DNA of 64,000 bases, taken from contig NZ_JAAZTS010000005.1 in assembly GCF_019239235.1 (NCBI RefSeq), positions 103,408 through 167,407 of the forward strand, written 5' to 3'. Below the pieces are notes generated by a model that had not been told where the DNA came from, made no database searches, and worked only from the letters and a program-made list of their open reading frames with translations. Positions 27,056 to 36,800 of this stretch are shown here, piece by piece. The stretch is from Caecibacteroides pullorum. Lineage in GTDB: Bacteria > Bacteroidota > Bacteroidia > Bacteroidales > Bacteroidaceae. The translations under genes were made by a program, and so were the position numbers. The stretch's first letter is position 1. Each line of letters starts with the position of its first letter.

Positions 27056-28678
27056 ATGCGCTATTATTTCTACTCCCTGTTATCTATCATCATGTTGTGC
27101 CAATGCGACAACGACACAAGCAATTATCTGTCGATATCCAACGAAGTGCTCTCTTTCAGATGGAATGATACCACCAAAGAGATATGGATAGATACAGAAG
27201 ATATCTGGTCGGTATCTTCCGATATTCCATCATGGATTAACCTTCATCCCAACATGGGAAATGGAGACACCCCGATATCCGTGGAAGTATCGCAAAACAA
27301 AACAGGAGGACAACGCTCCGCATCCATTTCCATCAGTACGCAAGCCATCACAACACAATTGGTCATCTTGCAAGATCCGCAAGAAAGACTCTCTTTCACG
27401 AAAGAAAAATGGAAGGAACTTGCAGCTACCGACACAACACTTTCAATCACAATCGACAGCAACATCTCTTATCAAACAAAAATATTACCTGAAGAAGCAG
27501 GGAACTGGATAAGTGCTCATCGCAGCAACAACATTAACGACGACACCCTTGAAGGAACAGAAATCACGACCATTCTCAATAATCAGGGAATAACAGGAGA
27601 TCGTTACTTACGCCTCGATGTTTCAGAGAACCGCCAACCCGAAGAACGCTACGCGCAAATCATTATCTATAATACGCAATATGAACTGACAGACACCTTA
27701 CATATTACTCAGGCCGGGACAGACGGTATATATCATTATGACACCGAGGTTATACAATTACAAAAAGCCACCTGTGGCAACGTAAACCTGATCATTATGG
27801 GAGACGGTTTCGTACAAAGCGATCTGACGGCAGGAGGCAAATATGAGTCGGCAATAAAACAGGCTGCTGAACATTTCTTTTCAATAGAACCGTTTCTATC
27901 ACACCGTAACTATTTCAACGTGTATATGGTTGTGGCCGAGTCTGAAGAAGCCGGTGTAAATAACAAGAACAGTTGGAGCAAAATTAAAAACAAGTTTGAT
28001 ACGACGTTTGGAAACGGCACTGAAATCACCTGCAATGACGATTTGGTCTTTGAATACGCTTACTTAACCAAGGAACTTCCCGAAAACAAACCGCTATTGG
28101 CCATTGTTGTATTGAACAGCACAAAATATGCGGGAACTACGTATCTATATAGTGACGGTAATTCCATTGCCTTATGCCCCATGAGCACAGAAAAGGCCCC
28201 AAACGATTTTGAAGGCTTGATACACCATGAAGCATGCGGACATGGTTTCGGTTTTCTATGCGATGAATATGTATACTACCAACAAACCATTCCATCCACA
28301 AGAATCATGGAAATTAAAGAATGGCAAAAACTCGGTTATCAGATGAATCTGGACTTCACAAACGATACCTCAGCTATCTTATGGAAAGACTTCATTGGCA
28401 CAGACAAATACGAAATGGTCGGCGCTTATGAAGGCGGATTCGAATATCAATACGGCGTATGGCGACCGGAAGAGAACAGCTGCATGAACAACAACATTCC
28501 CTATTTCAACGCACAAAGCCGTTGGTGTATCACCAAACGAATCATGGAACTGTCAGATATCCAGTACAACATTCAAAAATTTATGGAAGACGACCAAATT
28601 CCTCCGATAGCAAGAACCAAGAGCGTAGTTTCTCCTGATTCCAAGCCGCTGGGAAGTCCGATTCTAATAAGGAGATAA
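27056..28678 (+). CDS. M64 (IgA peptidase-like) metallopeptidase lipoprotein with BACON domains
   Basis: A 540-residue lipoprotein (MRYYFYSLLSIIMLCQC). Two BACON-type beta domains follow at about residues 25-100 and 110-225, with the typical SDIPSWINLHPN, ISVEVSQNKTGGQRSASISI and LDVSENRQPEERYAQIIIYN patterns. The C-terminal half, from about residue 235 (NVNLIIMGDGFVQSDL), is a peptidase M64 domain with the zinc motif HHEACGHGFGFLCDEY (HExxGH...DEY). Family members are secreted zinc endopeptidases; the first one described cleaves IgA. The combination suggests a cell surface protease attached by lipid. It lies in an AT-rich islet between pnp/response regulator and buk. The substrate is unknown. 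Confidence 0.88.
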   Translation: MRYYFYSLLSIIMLCQCDNDTSNYLSISNEVLSFRWNDTTKEIWIDTEDIWSVSSDIPSWINLHPNMGNGDTPISVEVSQNKTGGQRSASISISTQAITTQLVILQDPQERLSFTKEKWKELAATDTTLSITIDSNISYQTKILPEEAGNWISAHRSNNINDDTLEGTEITTILNNQGITGDRYLRLDVSENRQPEERYAQIIIYNTQYELTDTLHITQAGTDGIYHYDTEVIQLQKATCGNVNLIIMGDGFVQSDLTAGGKYESAIKQAAEHFFSIEPFLSHRNYFNVYMVVAESEEAGVNNKNSWSKIKNKFDTTFGNGTEITCNDDLVFEYAYLTKELPENKPLLAIVVLNSTKYAGTTYLYSDGNSIALCPMSTEKAPNDFEGLIHHEACGHGFGFLCDEYVYYQQTIPSTRIMEIKEWQKLGYQMNLDFTNDTSAILWKDFIGTDKYEMVGAYEGGFEYQYGVWRPEENSCMNNNIPYFNAQSRWCITKRIMELSDIQYNIQKFMEDDQIPPIARTKSVVSPDSKPLGSPILIRR

Positions 28679-28729
28679 ATGCTTTTTCCCGACAAAAGAG
28701 CATTAACAACAAAAGCATTTATTCCCTCA

Positions 28730-29812
28730 TTACTGATATACCTGCACCTCCAGCTCACCCCGCAACGCGCCCAGCGCATTCAGAGCCAGAGCTTCCAGCT
28801 CGTCTTCGCCGGGATAGACGCGGACGGGCGCTAGGAAGGACACACGCTCCTTGAGACGCGAGGTGATGTAGTCCGAATGGGCGATACCGCCCGTCAGCAG
28901 AATGGCATCTACCTTTCCGTAGAGCACGACTGCCGCCGCGCCCACACTCTTGGCTATCTGATAAATCATGGCGTCCAGCACCAGCCGGGCATGCTCGTCG
29001 CCCTCCTCGATACGCTTCACCACGGCCTGCACATCGGTCGTACCCAAGTGGGCTGCCAGGCCCGCACGCCCCGAGATGCGTTTCTTCAGCTCGCTCTGCG
29101 AGAGCTTGCCAGAAAAACAGAGATCAATGAGGTCGCCCGCAGGCAGGGTGCCAGCCCGTTCGGGTGAGAAGGGGCCTTCACCGTCAAGGGCGTTGTTCAC
29201 GTCTACACAGCGTCCCTTGCGATGGGCCGCCACAGAGATGCCGCCACCCAGGTGGCAGACAATCAGGTTCAGGTCTTCGTAACGCACGGGCCTGTCGGGC
29301 TGTTCCGCCGTCCGCTCGGCAGCATAACGACGGGCAATGGCGCGCTGGTTCAGTGCATGCCAGATGGTGATACGGGGCATGAGAGGCGAACCCGTAACGC
29401 GGGCCACCTCGTCCAGTTCGTCCACCACGCCAGGGTCAGCAATAAATGCCCGGCAGGCGGGCAGGGCGTGAGCTAGCTCGGAGGCTATCAGGCAACCCAG
29501 ATTGCAGGCATGGGTACGCATGGCATGCATGCAGTCGTTGATCATAGCATCGTTCACCTCGTAGACACCGCCGGGGATGGGTTTCAGCAAGCCGCCCCGA
29601 CCGATGATGGCGTCGAAGGCAAAGGGGATGCCCTCATGTTCCAACTCGGCGAGCACCAGGTTCTTACGGAACTCAAACTGGTCAATGACACGCGGATAGT
29701 GTACCAGCTCGTCGACAGAATGTCGCAGCGTCTTGACAAATACAGGCTTTTCGTCCTCGAAAACGGCCATCTTGGTCGAGGTGGAGCCGGGGTTGATAAC
29801 TAATATCTTCAT
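28730..29812 (-). CDS. buk: Butyrate kinase
   Basis: Acyl phosphate to acyl acid plus ATP, working with phosphate butyryltransferase. The 360-residue ASKHA-fold kinase starts with the phosphate loop KILVINPGSTSTKMAVFEDE and carries NLIVCHLGGGISVAAHRKGR, GEGPFSPERAGTLPAGDLID, and the C-terminal DAILLTGGIAHSDYITSRLK. Length and motifs fit butyrate rather than acetate kinase. It is encoded 48 bases after ptb in one transcription unit. In Bacteroides the pair probably serves branched or short acyl-CoA conversion with ATP gain; this is inference. The DNA is GC-rich relative to the preceding peptidase gene. Confidence 0.92.
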   Translation of the reverse strand: MKILVINPGSTSTKMAVFEDEKPVFVKTLRHSVDELVHYPRVIDQFEFRKNLVLAELEHEGIPFAFDAIIGRGGLLKPIPGGVYEVNDAMINDCMHAMRTHACNLGCLIASELAHALPACRAFIADPGVVDELDEVARVTGSPLMPRITIWHALNQRAIARRYAAERTAEQPDRPVRYEDLNLIVCHLGGGISVAAHRKGRCVDVNNALDGEGPFSPERAGTLPAGDLIDLCFSGKLSQSELKKRISGRAGLAAHLGTTDVQAVVKRIEEGDEHARLVLDAMIYQIAKSVGAAAVVLYGKVDAILLTGGIAHSDYITSRLKERVSFLAPVRVYPGEDELEALALNALGALRGELEVQVYQ

Positions 29813-29860
29813 GGGAATAGTTAATACTTAATGGTAAACGATCAAACTGCTCATTTCCTG

Positions 29861-30787
29861 TCATTCAATGGTGTCTTGTCCATTGCTGGTAAGACAGGCC
29901 ATAGCGATGCTGTAATACTTGGACAGACCGCTGTCACTACGCGAAGGCAGCACCACAGGGCAGACGGGACCTTGTAACAACCCCGCCATATCGGCATGCG
30001 AAAAGAGAGAAACGGCCTTGTAGAAGGCGTTTCCCGACTCGATGTTGGGGAAGATGAGCACGTCGGCCTCGCCATTGATGGGCGACACAATGCCCTTGAT
30101 GTCGCCACTGGTCTTCTCGCACGAGGTCTTCACGTCCAACGGTCCATCAATGATGACGTTGCCGAACTCACCCGCCTCGGCCAGCTCGACGATGTTCACA
30201 TAATCCAGCGAGTGGGGGAACTTGGCGCTGACCTTCTCCGTACAATGTATCAGGGCAATGCGGGGCTGCTCGATGCCAAAGTGACGGCAGGTGCGAATGG
30301 CGTACCAGATCATCTCGATGCGTTGCTGAAGCGTGGGCCTCGGAATAACGGCAGCATCGGAGAAGAACAGCAGCTTGTCATACGTGGGTATCTGCATCAC
30401 GGCCAGATGCGTCAGCACCTTGCCCCTGGGCAGTAGGCCGTGCTCCTTGTCGAGGATGGCGCGGAGCAGATTGTCGGTGTTGATGATGCCCTTCATCAGG
30501 ATGTCGGCTCCACCCTCGCGCACAATGCGCACCGCCTCGCGAGCCGCCTCGTCGGGATCCTCGATGTGAATGGTACGAACGTAGTCGGGGTATTGCTTCA
30601 ACGAGGGATATTTCTCAAGAATGGCCGAGTCACCAATCATCAGAAACTCGGCAATGCCCTCTTCCAGGGCCCTTGCAATGGCATACTCGGTATTGGGGTC
30701 GTTGGCACAGACCACAGCAATGCGTTTCCTGCGGTTCAGCGTCTTCAGGTGTTCCGTCAGTTGATTAAAGTTGCGTATAGGTTTCAT
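29861..30787 (-). CDS. ptb: Phosphate butyryltransferase (phosphate acyltransferase family)
   Basis: Converts acyl-CoA and phosphate to acyl phosphate and CoA. The 308-residue protein has the PTA/PTB fold: RKRIAVVCANDPNTEYAIAR, AVRIVREGGADILMKGIINT, FFSDAAVIPRPTLQQRIEMI, GPLDVKTSCEKTSGDIKGIV and the C-terminal LLQGPVCPVVLPSRSDSGLS. The short length and lack of extra domains favour phosphate butyryltransferase over phosphotransacetylase, and the kinase partner follows at once. It is the first gene of the pair. Confidence 0.9.
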   Translation of the reverse strand: MKPIRNFNQLTEHLKTLNRRKRIAVVCANDPNTEYAIARALEEGIAEFLMIGDSAILEKYPSLKQYPDYVRTIHIEDPDEAAREAVRIVREGGADILMKGIINTDNLLRAILDKEHGLLPRGKVLTHLAVMQIPTYDKLLFFSDAAVIPRPTLQQRIEMIWYAIRTCRHFGIEQPRIALIHCTEKVSAKFPHSLDYVNIVELAEAGEFGNVIIDGPLDVKTSCEKTSGDIKGIVSPINGEADVLIFPNIESGNAFYKAVSLFSHADMAGLLQGPVCPVVLPSRSDSGLSKYYSIAMACLTSNGQDTIE

Positions 30788-31116
30788 GACGTTAGATTTT
30801 TAGCAAATATCCGAAAAAATGTCGAAAAATACAGCATCCATCCGCCTATTTTTGCAGTTGTTTAATAACATTTTGACAACTCCCATCCCTTCCCACGACA
30901 GAATTCACATCAGGACCGACCACAGATACGCAGATGGACACAAATTTTCCTCTCGGTAGAGGCAGACTGTGAATAAAAACGCTCTGTGGCAATCTGCCTA
31001 ATCTATGGTAAACAAAAACAAGAAGCAGCTCGGGATAAAAAATATCCGAAACAAGTTTCAATATTTTGTTCTCCGCTCGCCTTTCTGTATTTTTGCAGCA
31101 ACATAAATTATGATGA
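30788..31116. promoter_or_regulatory. Divergent intergenic region with a good ldcA promoter
   Basis: No gene is supported in these 329 bases. At 31065-31068 TTTG and at 31088-31095 TATTTTTG form a textbook Bacteroides promoter pair with a 19-base spacer, 22 bases before the carboxypeptidase start. The middle part (CACAGATACGCAGATGGACA) resembles degenerate CACAGATT-type intergenic sequence often seen in this group. Confidence 0.6.
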
Positions 31117-32052
31117 ATGTATATGGACAAGCTGATTATTCCCCCTTACCTGTATGAAGGCGACAAGGTTGTCATCCTCTCACCCTCCGGCAAGATAGAC
31201 AAGTCGTTCCTGAAGGGAGCCGTCAAGCGGCTGGCCTCATGGGGCCTGCAACCCGTGCTGTCACGCCACGCAGGCAGTTCCAACGGAGTCTATGCAGGTA
31301 CTGTCAGCCAGCGGCTGGAAGACTTGCAGGAAGCGATGGACGATCCGAACACACGAGCCATTCTGTGCAGTCGCGGCGGATATGGTGCGGTGCATCTGGT
31401 AGGCAAGCTAGACTTCAGCCGCTTCAGGGAGTCACCCAAGTGGCTCATCGGCTTCAGCGACATCACCGCCCTGCATAACCTGTGGCAGAAGGAAGGCTTC
31501 GCTTCGCTGCATGCGCCCATGGCACGCCATCTCACCGTAGAACCCGAAGATGATTTCTGTACGCAAGCCCTGCGCGACATACTGACTGGAGCCGCCGCCA
31601 CACCCGAAGGAAGTTTCAGTTATACCTGTGACGCTCACAAGCTAAACCGCCGCGGTACGGCCGAAGGCATCCTGCGAGGAGGAAACTTTGCCGTCTTCAA
31701 CGGCCTACGTGGCACGCCCTACGATATCCCCACCGACGGCACCGTGCTCTTTATAGAAGATGTGGGCGAACGCCCGCATGCCATTGAGCGCATGATGTAC
31801 AACCTGAAGCTGGGCGGTGTGCTCGAACGTCTGTCGGGCCTCGTCATCGGCCAGTTTACCGAATACGAAGAGAAAAAACAGCTGGGCAAGGAACTCTATG
31901 GAGCACTGGCCGACCTAGTGAAGGAATACGACTACCCCGTCTGCTTCAACTTCCCCGTGGGCCATGTCACGATGAACCTGCCACTCGTCTGCGGCGCACC
32001 TGTCCAGCTGGATGTCGACAAAAAGGGAGTGCGGCTCACCTTCCAACTATAG
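31117..32052 (+). CDS. LD-carboxypeptidase (peptidase family S66)
   Basis: Cuts the terminal D-alanine from murein tetrapeptides during peptidoglycan recycling. The 311-residue protein lacks a signal peptide and is cytoplasmic. It shows the S66 blocks: GDKVVILSPSGKIDKSFLKG, RAILCSRGGYGAVHLVGKLD, the nucleophile serine in WLIGFSDITALHNLW, the catalytic glutamate in VLFIEDVGERPHAIERMMYN, and the catalytic histidine in CFNFPVGHV. A start two codons later (MDKLII) is equally possible. A clear promoter lies just upstream. It is followed on the same strand by the M28 lipoprotein gene. Confidence 0.93.
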   Translation: MYMDKLIIPPYLYEGDKVVILSPSGKIDKSFLKGAVKRLASWGLQPVLSRHAGSSNGVYAGTVSQRLEDLQEAMDDPNTRAILCSRGGYGAVHLVGKLDFSRFRESPKWLIGFSDITALHNLWQKEGFASLHAPMARHLTVEPEDDFCTQALRDILTGAAATPEGSFSYTCDAHKLNRRGTAEGILRGGNFAVFNGLRGTPYDIPTDGTVLFIEDVGERPHAIERMMYNLKLGGVLERLSGLVIGQFTEYEEKKQLGKELYGALADLVKEYDYPVCFNFPVGHVTMNLPLVCGAPVQLDVDKKGVRLTFQL

Positions 32053-32114
32053 CTAGATTATTCCCTAACTAGAGAAATCTATTTTCCTAACTAGAAAAAA
32101 ATAATTCCCCAATT

Positions 32115-33122
32115 ATGAAAAGAAAACAATGCACCTTTGCTTCCCTGCTCCTGCTGATGGTGGTGGCTGCCATCGCCTGCGGCAACAAGAGCAACGCCTC
32201 CGGCACAGAGGAAAACAAAGACAAAACGGAATCTGTCAACGTACCCGCATTTAACGCCGACAGCGCCTACGCCTATGTCCAGATACAGGCCAACTTCGGT
32301 CCCCGTGTACCCAACACGGCTGCTCACAGAGCTTGCGGCGACTACCTTGCTGCCAAACTGGAACAGCTCGGTGCCAAAGTCTACAACCAGTATGCCGACC
32401 TCGTGGCCTATGACAACACCATTCTGAAAGCGCGTAACATCATCGGCGCCTACAACCCCGACAGCCGCCGACGCGTGCTGCTCTTCGCCCACTGGGACAG
32501 CCGCCCCTATGCCGACGAGGACAAGGACAAGTCGAAGCACAAGACGCCTATCCTGGGCGTGAACGACGGTGCCAGCGGCGTAGGTGTGCTGCTCGAAGTG
32601 GCACGCCAGCTACAACGGCAAGCACCTGCCATCGGCATCGACATCATCTTCTTCGACGCCGAAGACTATGGCACACCAACCTTCCACAAGGGGCCATACA
32701 AGCCCGACACCTGGTGCCTAGGCTCGCAATACTGGGGGCGCGTGCCCCATGTGGACAACTACAACGCTCGCTTCGGCATCCTGCTCGACATGGTGGGCGG
32801 CAAAAACGCTACTTTCTACCAGGAGCTTTTCTCCAAGCGCACGGCGGGTAAGCAGGTGAAAAAAATCTGGGACGCCGCCCACCGCCTGGGATTCGAAGCT
32901 TTCTTCCCCAAGGAAGATGGAACAGAAGTGACGGATGACCACCTCTATGTCTACAACCTGCGCAAGATACCCTGCGTGGACATCATCAACTACGACCCGA
33001 AGTGCGACACGGGCTTCGGCGACTTCTGGCACACCACGGACGACACCATGGACGTGATAGACAAGAACACGCTGATGGCCGTAGGGCAGACGGTACTGGA
33101 GGTAATCTACAACGAAAAATAA
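32115..33122 (+). CDS. M28-family lipoprotein, probable glutaminyl-peptide cyclotransferase
   Basis: A 335-residue lipoprotein (FASLLLLMVVAAIAC, lipobox AIAC) with one zinc-dependent M28 domain. Metal ligands are visible in LLFAHWDSRPYAD (His), LGVNDGASGVGVLLE (Asp), IDIIFFDAEDYGTP (Glu/Asp), LLDMVGG (Asp) and GDFWHTTDDT (His). The single-zinc layout, the GPRVPNTAAHRACGDYL start and the loop with FHKGPYKPDTWCLGSQYW match type II glutaminyl cyclases of Bacteroidetes, which convert N-terminal Gln of exported proteins to pyroglutamate. Simple aminopeptidase activity is the alternative. It lies 20 bases upstream of sufE and is likely co-transcribed. Confidence 0.83.
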   Translation: MKRKQCTFASLLLLMVVAAIACGNKSNASGTEENKDKTESVNVPAFNADSAYAYVQIQANFGPRVPNTAAHRACGDYLAAKLEQLGAKVYNQYADLVAYDNTILKARNIIGAYNPDSRRRVLLFAHWDSRPYADEDKDKSKHKTPILGVNDGASGVGVLLEVARQLQRQAPAIGIDIIFFDAEDYGTPTFHKGPYKPDTWCLGSQYWGRVPHVDNYNARFGILLDMVGGKNATFYQELFSKRTAGKQVKKIWDAAHRLGFEAFFPKEDGTEVTDDHLYVYNLRKIPCVDIINYDPKCDTGFGDFWHTTDDTMDVIDKNTLMAVGQTVLEVIYNEK

Positions 33123-33142
33123 TTTCAAAAAAGACAATAGAT

Positions 33143-33565
33143 ATGACAATCAACGAAATGCAAGACGAAGTCATCGCCGAATTCAGTGACTTCGACGACT
33201 GGATGGACCGCTACCAGCTGCTCATCGACCTAGGCAACGAACAGCCGGCTCTTGACGAACGCTACAAGACCGACCAAAACCTGATAGAAGGCTGCCAAAG
33301 CCGCGTATGGCTGCAAGCCGACGAAGAGGACGGCAAAGTCATCTTCCAAGCCGAGAGCGACGCCCTTATCGTGAAGGGCATCATCGCCCTGCTCATCAAG
33401 GTGCTCTCCGGGCACACGCCCGACGAGATTCTTGCCGCCGACCTCTACTTCATCCCCCGCATCGGCCTGCAGGAGCACCTCTCGCCCACCCGCAGCAACG
33501 GCTTGCTAGCCATGGTGAAACAGATGCGCATGTACGCACTCGCCTTCAAGGCAAAGGAAAGCTAA
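33143..33565 (+). CDS. sufE: Cysteine desulfuration protein SufE
   Basis: Accepts sulfur from the desulfurase SufS for Fe-S cluster assembly. The 140-residue protein has the sulfur-acceptor cysteine at position 51 (NLIEGCQSRVW), the same number as in E. coli SufE. It also has DALIVKGIIALLIKVLSGHT, GLQEHLSPTRSNGL and a C-terminal helix. The start at 33143 (MTINEMQDEVIAEF) gives the family length; an upstream extension in frame overlaps the M28 gene and is rejected. No other suf gene is nearby. A strong terminator follows. Confidence 0.95.
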   Translation: MTINEMQDEVIAEFSDFDDWMDRYQLLIDLGNEQPALDERYKTDQNLIEGCQSRVWLQADEEDGKVIFQAESDALIVKGIIALLIKVLSGHTPDEILAADLYFIPRIGLQEHLSPTRSNGLLAMVKQMRMYALAFKAKES

Positions 33566-33588
33566 CCTAACATTAGCACACACTGCCC

Positions 33589-33628
33589 AAACGTGCATTC
33601 CGACTCCTTTGGAATGCACGTTTTTGTT
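33589..33628 (+). terminator. Rho-independent terminator of sufE
   Basis: AAACGTGCATTCC and GGAATGCACGTTT form a perfect 13-bp stem with a 9-base loop and a T-rich tail. The rest of the gap up to 33822 holds no supported gene. Confidence 0.92.
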
Positions 33629-33822
33629 TCCCTCCGAAACTCGCCAGGGTCTCCGACACTTTGTTTATGCACTTGTTATTAAACAAACGGATCAAAATCA
33701 GAATATACGGGCAGCCGAAACCAAACCGGTGCTCCTGACAGACATGCAAAAGACTCGGCATTGGACAGCGGCCGAACTTTTTCGTCTGCGGCGAGACAGA
33801 TACACTGGACAACGAGCAATAC

Positions 33823-36800
33823 TCAAGCCTCGTCTCCCCCGCCGGCAGGCGTCTCCCCGGGCTTTGCCGCCGTACCTTCACGGTAGGCCGAGGGCGAGGC
33901 GCCGAAATGGTGTTTAAAACACTTGCTGAAGTAGAACGGATCGTTGATGCCCACCTTGTAGGATACCTCGGACACGGTATAGTTACTCTCCAACAGCAAC
34001 TCGGCAGCCTTCTTCATGCGCACGATGCGGATGTACTCGTTCGGCGAATAACCGGTTACACCACGTACCTTGCGGTAGAAAACCGTACGTCCCAGCCCCA
34101 TGATGGAAGCGAACTCATCGACGGTAAATTGGGCATTCTCCAACTGCTGCTCAACGACGGCTTGTAACTGGTCGGCAAAAGCCTTGTCCTTGTCGGAGGA
34201 GCAAATAGTGGGCCGGAGCATGTTAGGAGCGTTAGAAAATTTTTCCTTAAGCTTCTCGCGCTGTTCTATCAGCTTGAAAGCACGAGCCAAAAGCAACTTA
34301 GGACTAAATGGCTTGGTGATGTAGGCGTCTGCTCCGCTCTCAACACCAGCCAGGTGACTCTCGGCGGAGTTCATAGCAGTGAGCAGGATGATGGGAATAT
34401 GGCTCGTGTTGAAATCGTTCTTCAACTTGCGAGTCACTTCGAAACCCGTCATACCGGGCATTAAGACATCACAAATAATCAGGTCGGCATCGTATTCGCG
34501 AGCACGTGCCAGTCCAGCCACACCATCAGCCTCAGCCATGACTTCAAAATAGCGCCCAACCTCTTCTTTGAGAAACTCGCGTACGTCGTTATCATCCTCG
34601 ATGATAAGCACCCGTTTCTTGTTGATAGGCTCCACCTCGGGCAGCTCAATGTCGGCCTCCATGCGAGTAGCGGCCACCTGCTCTTGGTGCTTCCGTTCCT
34701 CTTCGAGCAGGACGTTGTGAGGGATGAGAAAGTCCTTCTCCTCGTAAACAGAAGGGTCGGTAGGCAGCGTGACAGTAAAGACGGAACCACCGCCCTCATT
34801 CTCACTGAACTCAATGGTACCCTTGTGTACGCAAACCAACTCATGGCTCAAGTGTAACCCCACGCCAACACTGCTGCCGGAGAAACTACTCTGCATGAAG
34901 CGCTTGAACAGTTCGTTACGTTTTTCAGGTGGTATACCGACTCCTGTATCGCGAACTGTAATGACAAGCTTCTTTCGCTCCTCGTCCACATCGACAGTGA
35001 AAGTCACCTTGCCACCACTGGGAGTGTACTTGAAAGCATTGGACAGGAGGTTGTAGGTCACCTTATCCAAATGTCCCTTATCGATAAACATCGTGTAGGA
35101 CGTACGTGAAGGCACGAACTGGAAATCCATGTTCTTCGATTCTGCGGCATCGCTAAAGCTTAGGAATATCTCGTAGAGAAAGGCGACGACATCGGTCTCC
35201 TCCAGCGAGAGAGCCAGCTTGTTGTTCTGCATCTTGCGGAACTCGAGCAACTGGTTAATCAGACGCAGCATACGCTGGGTGCTTTTCTCCATTACTTTAA
35301 GCGAGTAATTCATCTCCTTGGGGATCTTCTCCATGCGCTGCACCTTCTCCAAAGCACCTTGTATCAGCGTCAGCGGCGTACGGAATTCATGGGAAATATT
35401 AGTAAAAAAAACCAATTTGTATTCCGTCAGTTGCTTCTCCACCTGAATGCGGTTGCGCAGAACATTAAAATTACGCACCAACCTGAAAGCGACATAGAGT
35501 GCCACGGCAGACACGAGTACGTAAAGAATGAACGCCCATCCCGTACGCCAAAACGGCGGAACAATAACAACCTGCAAAACTGCTTCTTTCTCCGCCCAAA
35601 CTCCCTGACCGTTACACGCCTTCACACGCAAGGTATAATGCCCCGGATCTAGATTCTTGTAGGCAGCAAAATTCAAGGAAGACAAAGCACTCCACTCCCG
35701 ATCGTAGTTATCCAAACGGTAAGTATATTTGATGTCGTTGACCATCGAATATTCGAATGTAGAGAAATCTATCACGAACGAATTCTGGTAATGTTTCAGT
35801 TCAATTTTGTCGGTATAGATCATCGCGTGCTCCAGTGGCGAATCCACGTCACCCGGACGCACGGCTATACCATTAACGTGCAGGTTAGTGAACGACACCA
35901 TCGGTGACGCCTGCGTATTGCCCACCACAACCGCAGGGTCTACAACCACTAGTCCGTAGTTCGATCCAAACAGTAATGTCCCATCATCAGCCACCGCACA
36001 ACTGTTTTCGCTGTAAGCATTTCCCAAGATATAAGATGAAAAGAAGAAATTCTCGAATGTATAGCTATCAGGATCAAAGCAAGAAAGCCCCAATTCTGTA
36101 GCAATCCACAACTTTCCGTTCCGGTCCTCTACAATCGACTGTACCATGCTGTTTACCAGCCCATCGCTCACGTCGAAATGGACGAAGTCCAAGTCTTTAT
36201 AATTTCCCTCAGGACGGCACATACTAAAACCCTTACCCGATGTGCCCAACCACATACGCCCTTTACTGTCGCGCAACATACACTTGATTTCGTTACTTCG
36301 CAAAGCACCGTTGTCTATATTATAGGCTACATAATTCTGAGGATCTTGTAGAAGAGAGTCTGGATGAAAAATAAAGATTCCCGCACTCGAACCGACCCAT
36401 AAATAGCCATTGGGTTCTTCACAAATAACGCGTATCTGTCTTTGCGAATACGTATCGGTAAAGAAACGACGGAAATGATATCCATCTCCGGCCTCGTCAG
36501 GAACAGCCAAATTCAATCCGCCACCAAAGGTACCAACCCACATACGATCCTTCTTGTCACGCAACATAGCAAAAATACTGTTACTGCCTAGCGAAAATGC
36601 ATCTTCCGAAGTGTTTCTATACCATTTTCCATCTACAGAAAGACCATTTCCACGCGTCCCCAGCCAAAGACTACCATCGGGCCCTTCGGCCACAGCATAA
36701 ACGTTCGAATCATAAAAGCCACGCTTTTCCAATGTTCGCGATGATTGGTCGTACACATACAACCCACCCTGGCGTGTGCCCAACCAAATGCTTCCGCCTG

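Noticed and set aside
32115..33122. Classic two-zinc M28 aminopeptidase call
   Set aside because: The motif order and inserted loop fit single-zinc glutaminyl cyclase better, so aminopeptidase is kept only as the alternative.
33609..33917. 102-codon plus frame between sufE and the HTCS gene
   Set aside because: It begins inside the sufE terminator and runs into the HTCS coding region, with no domain.
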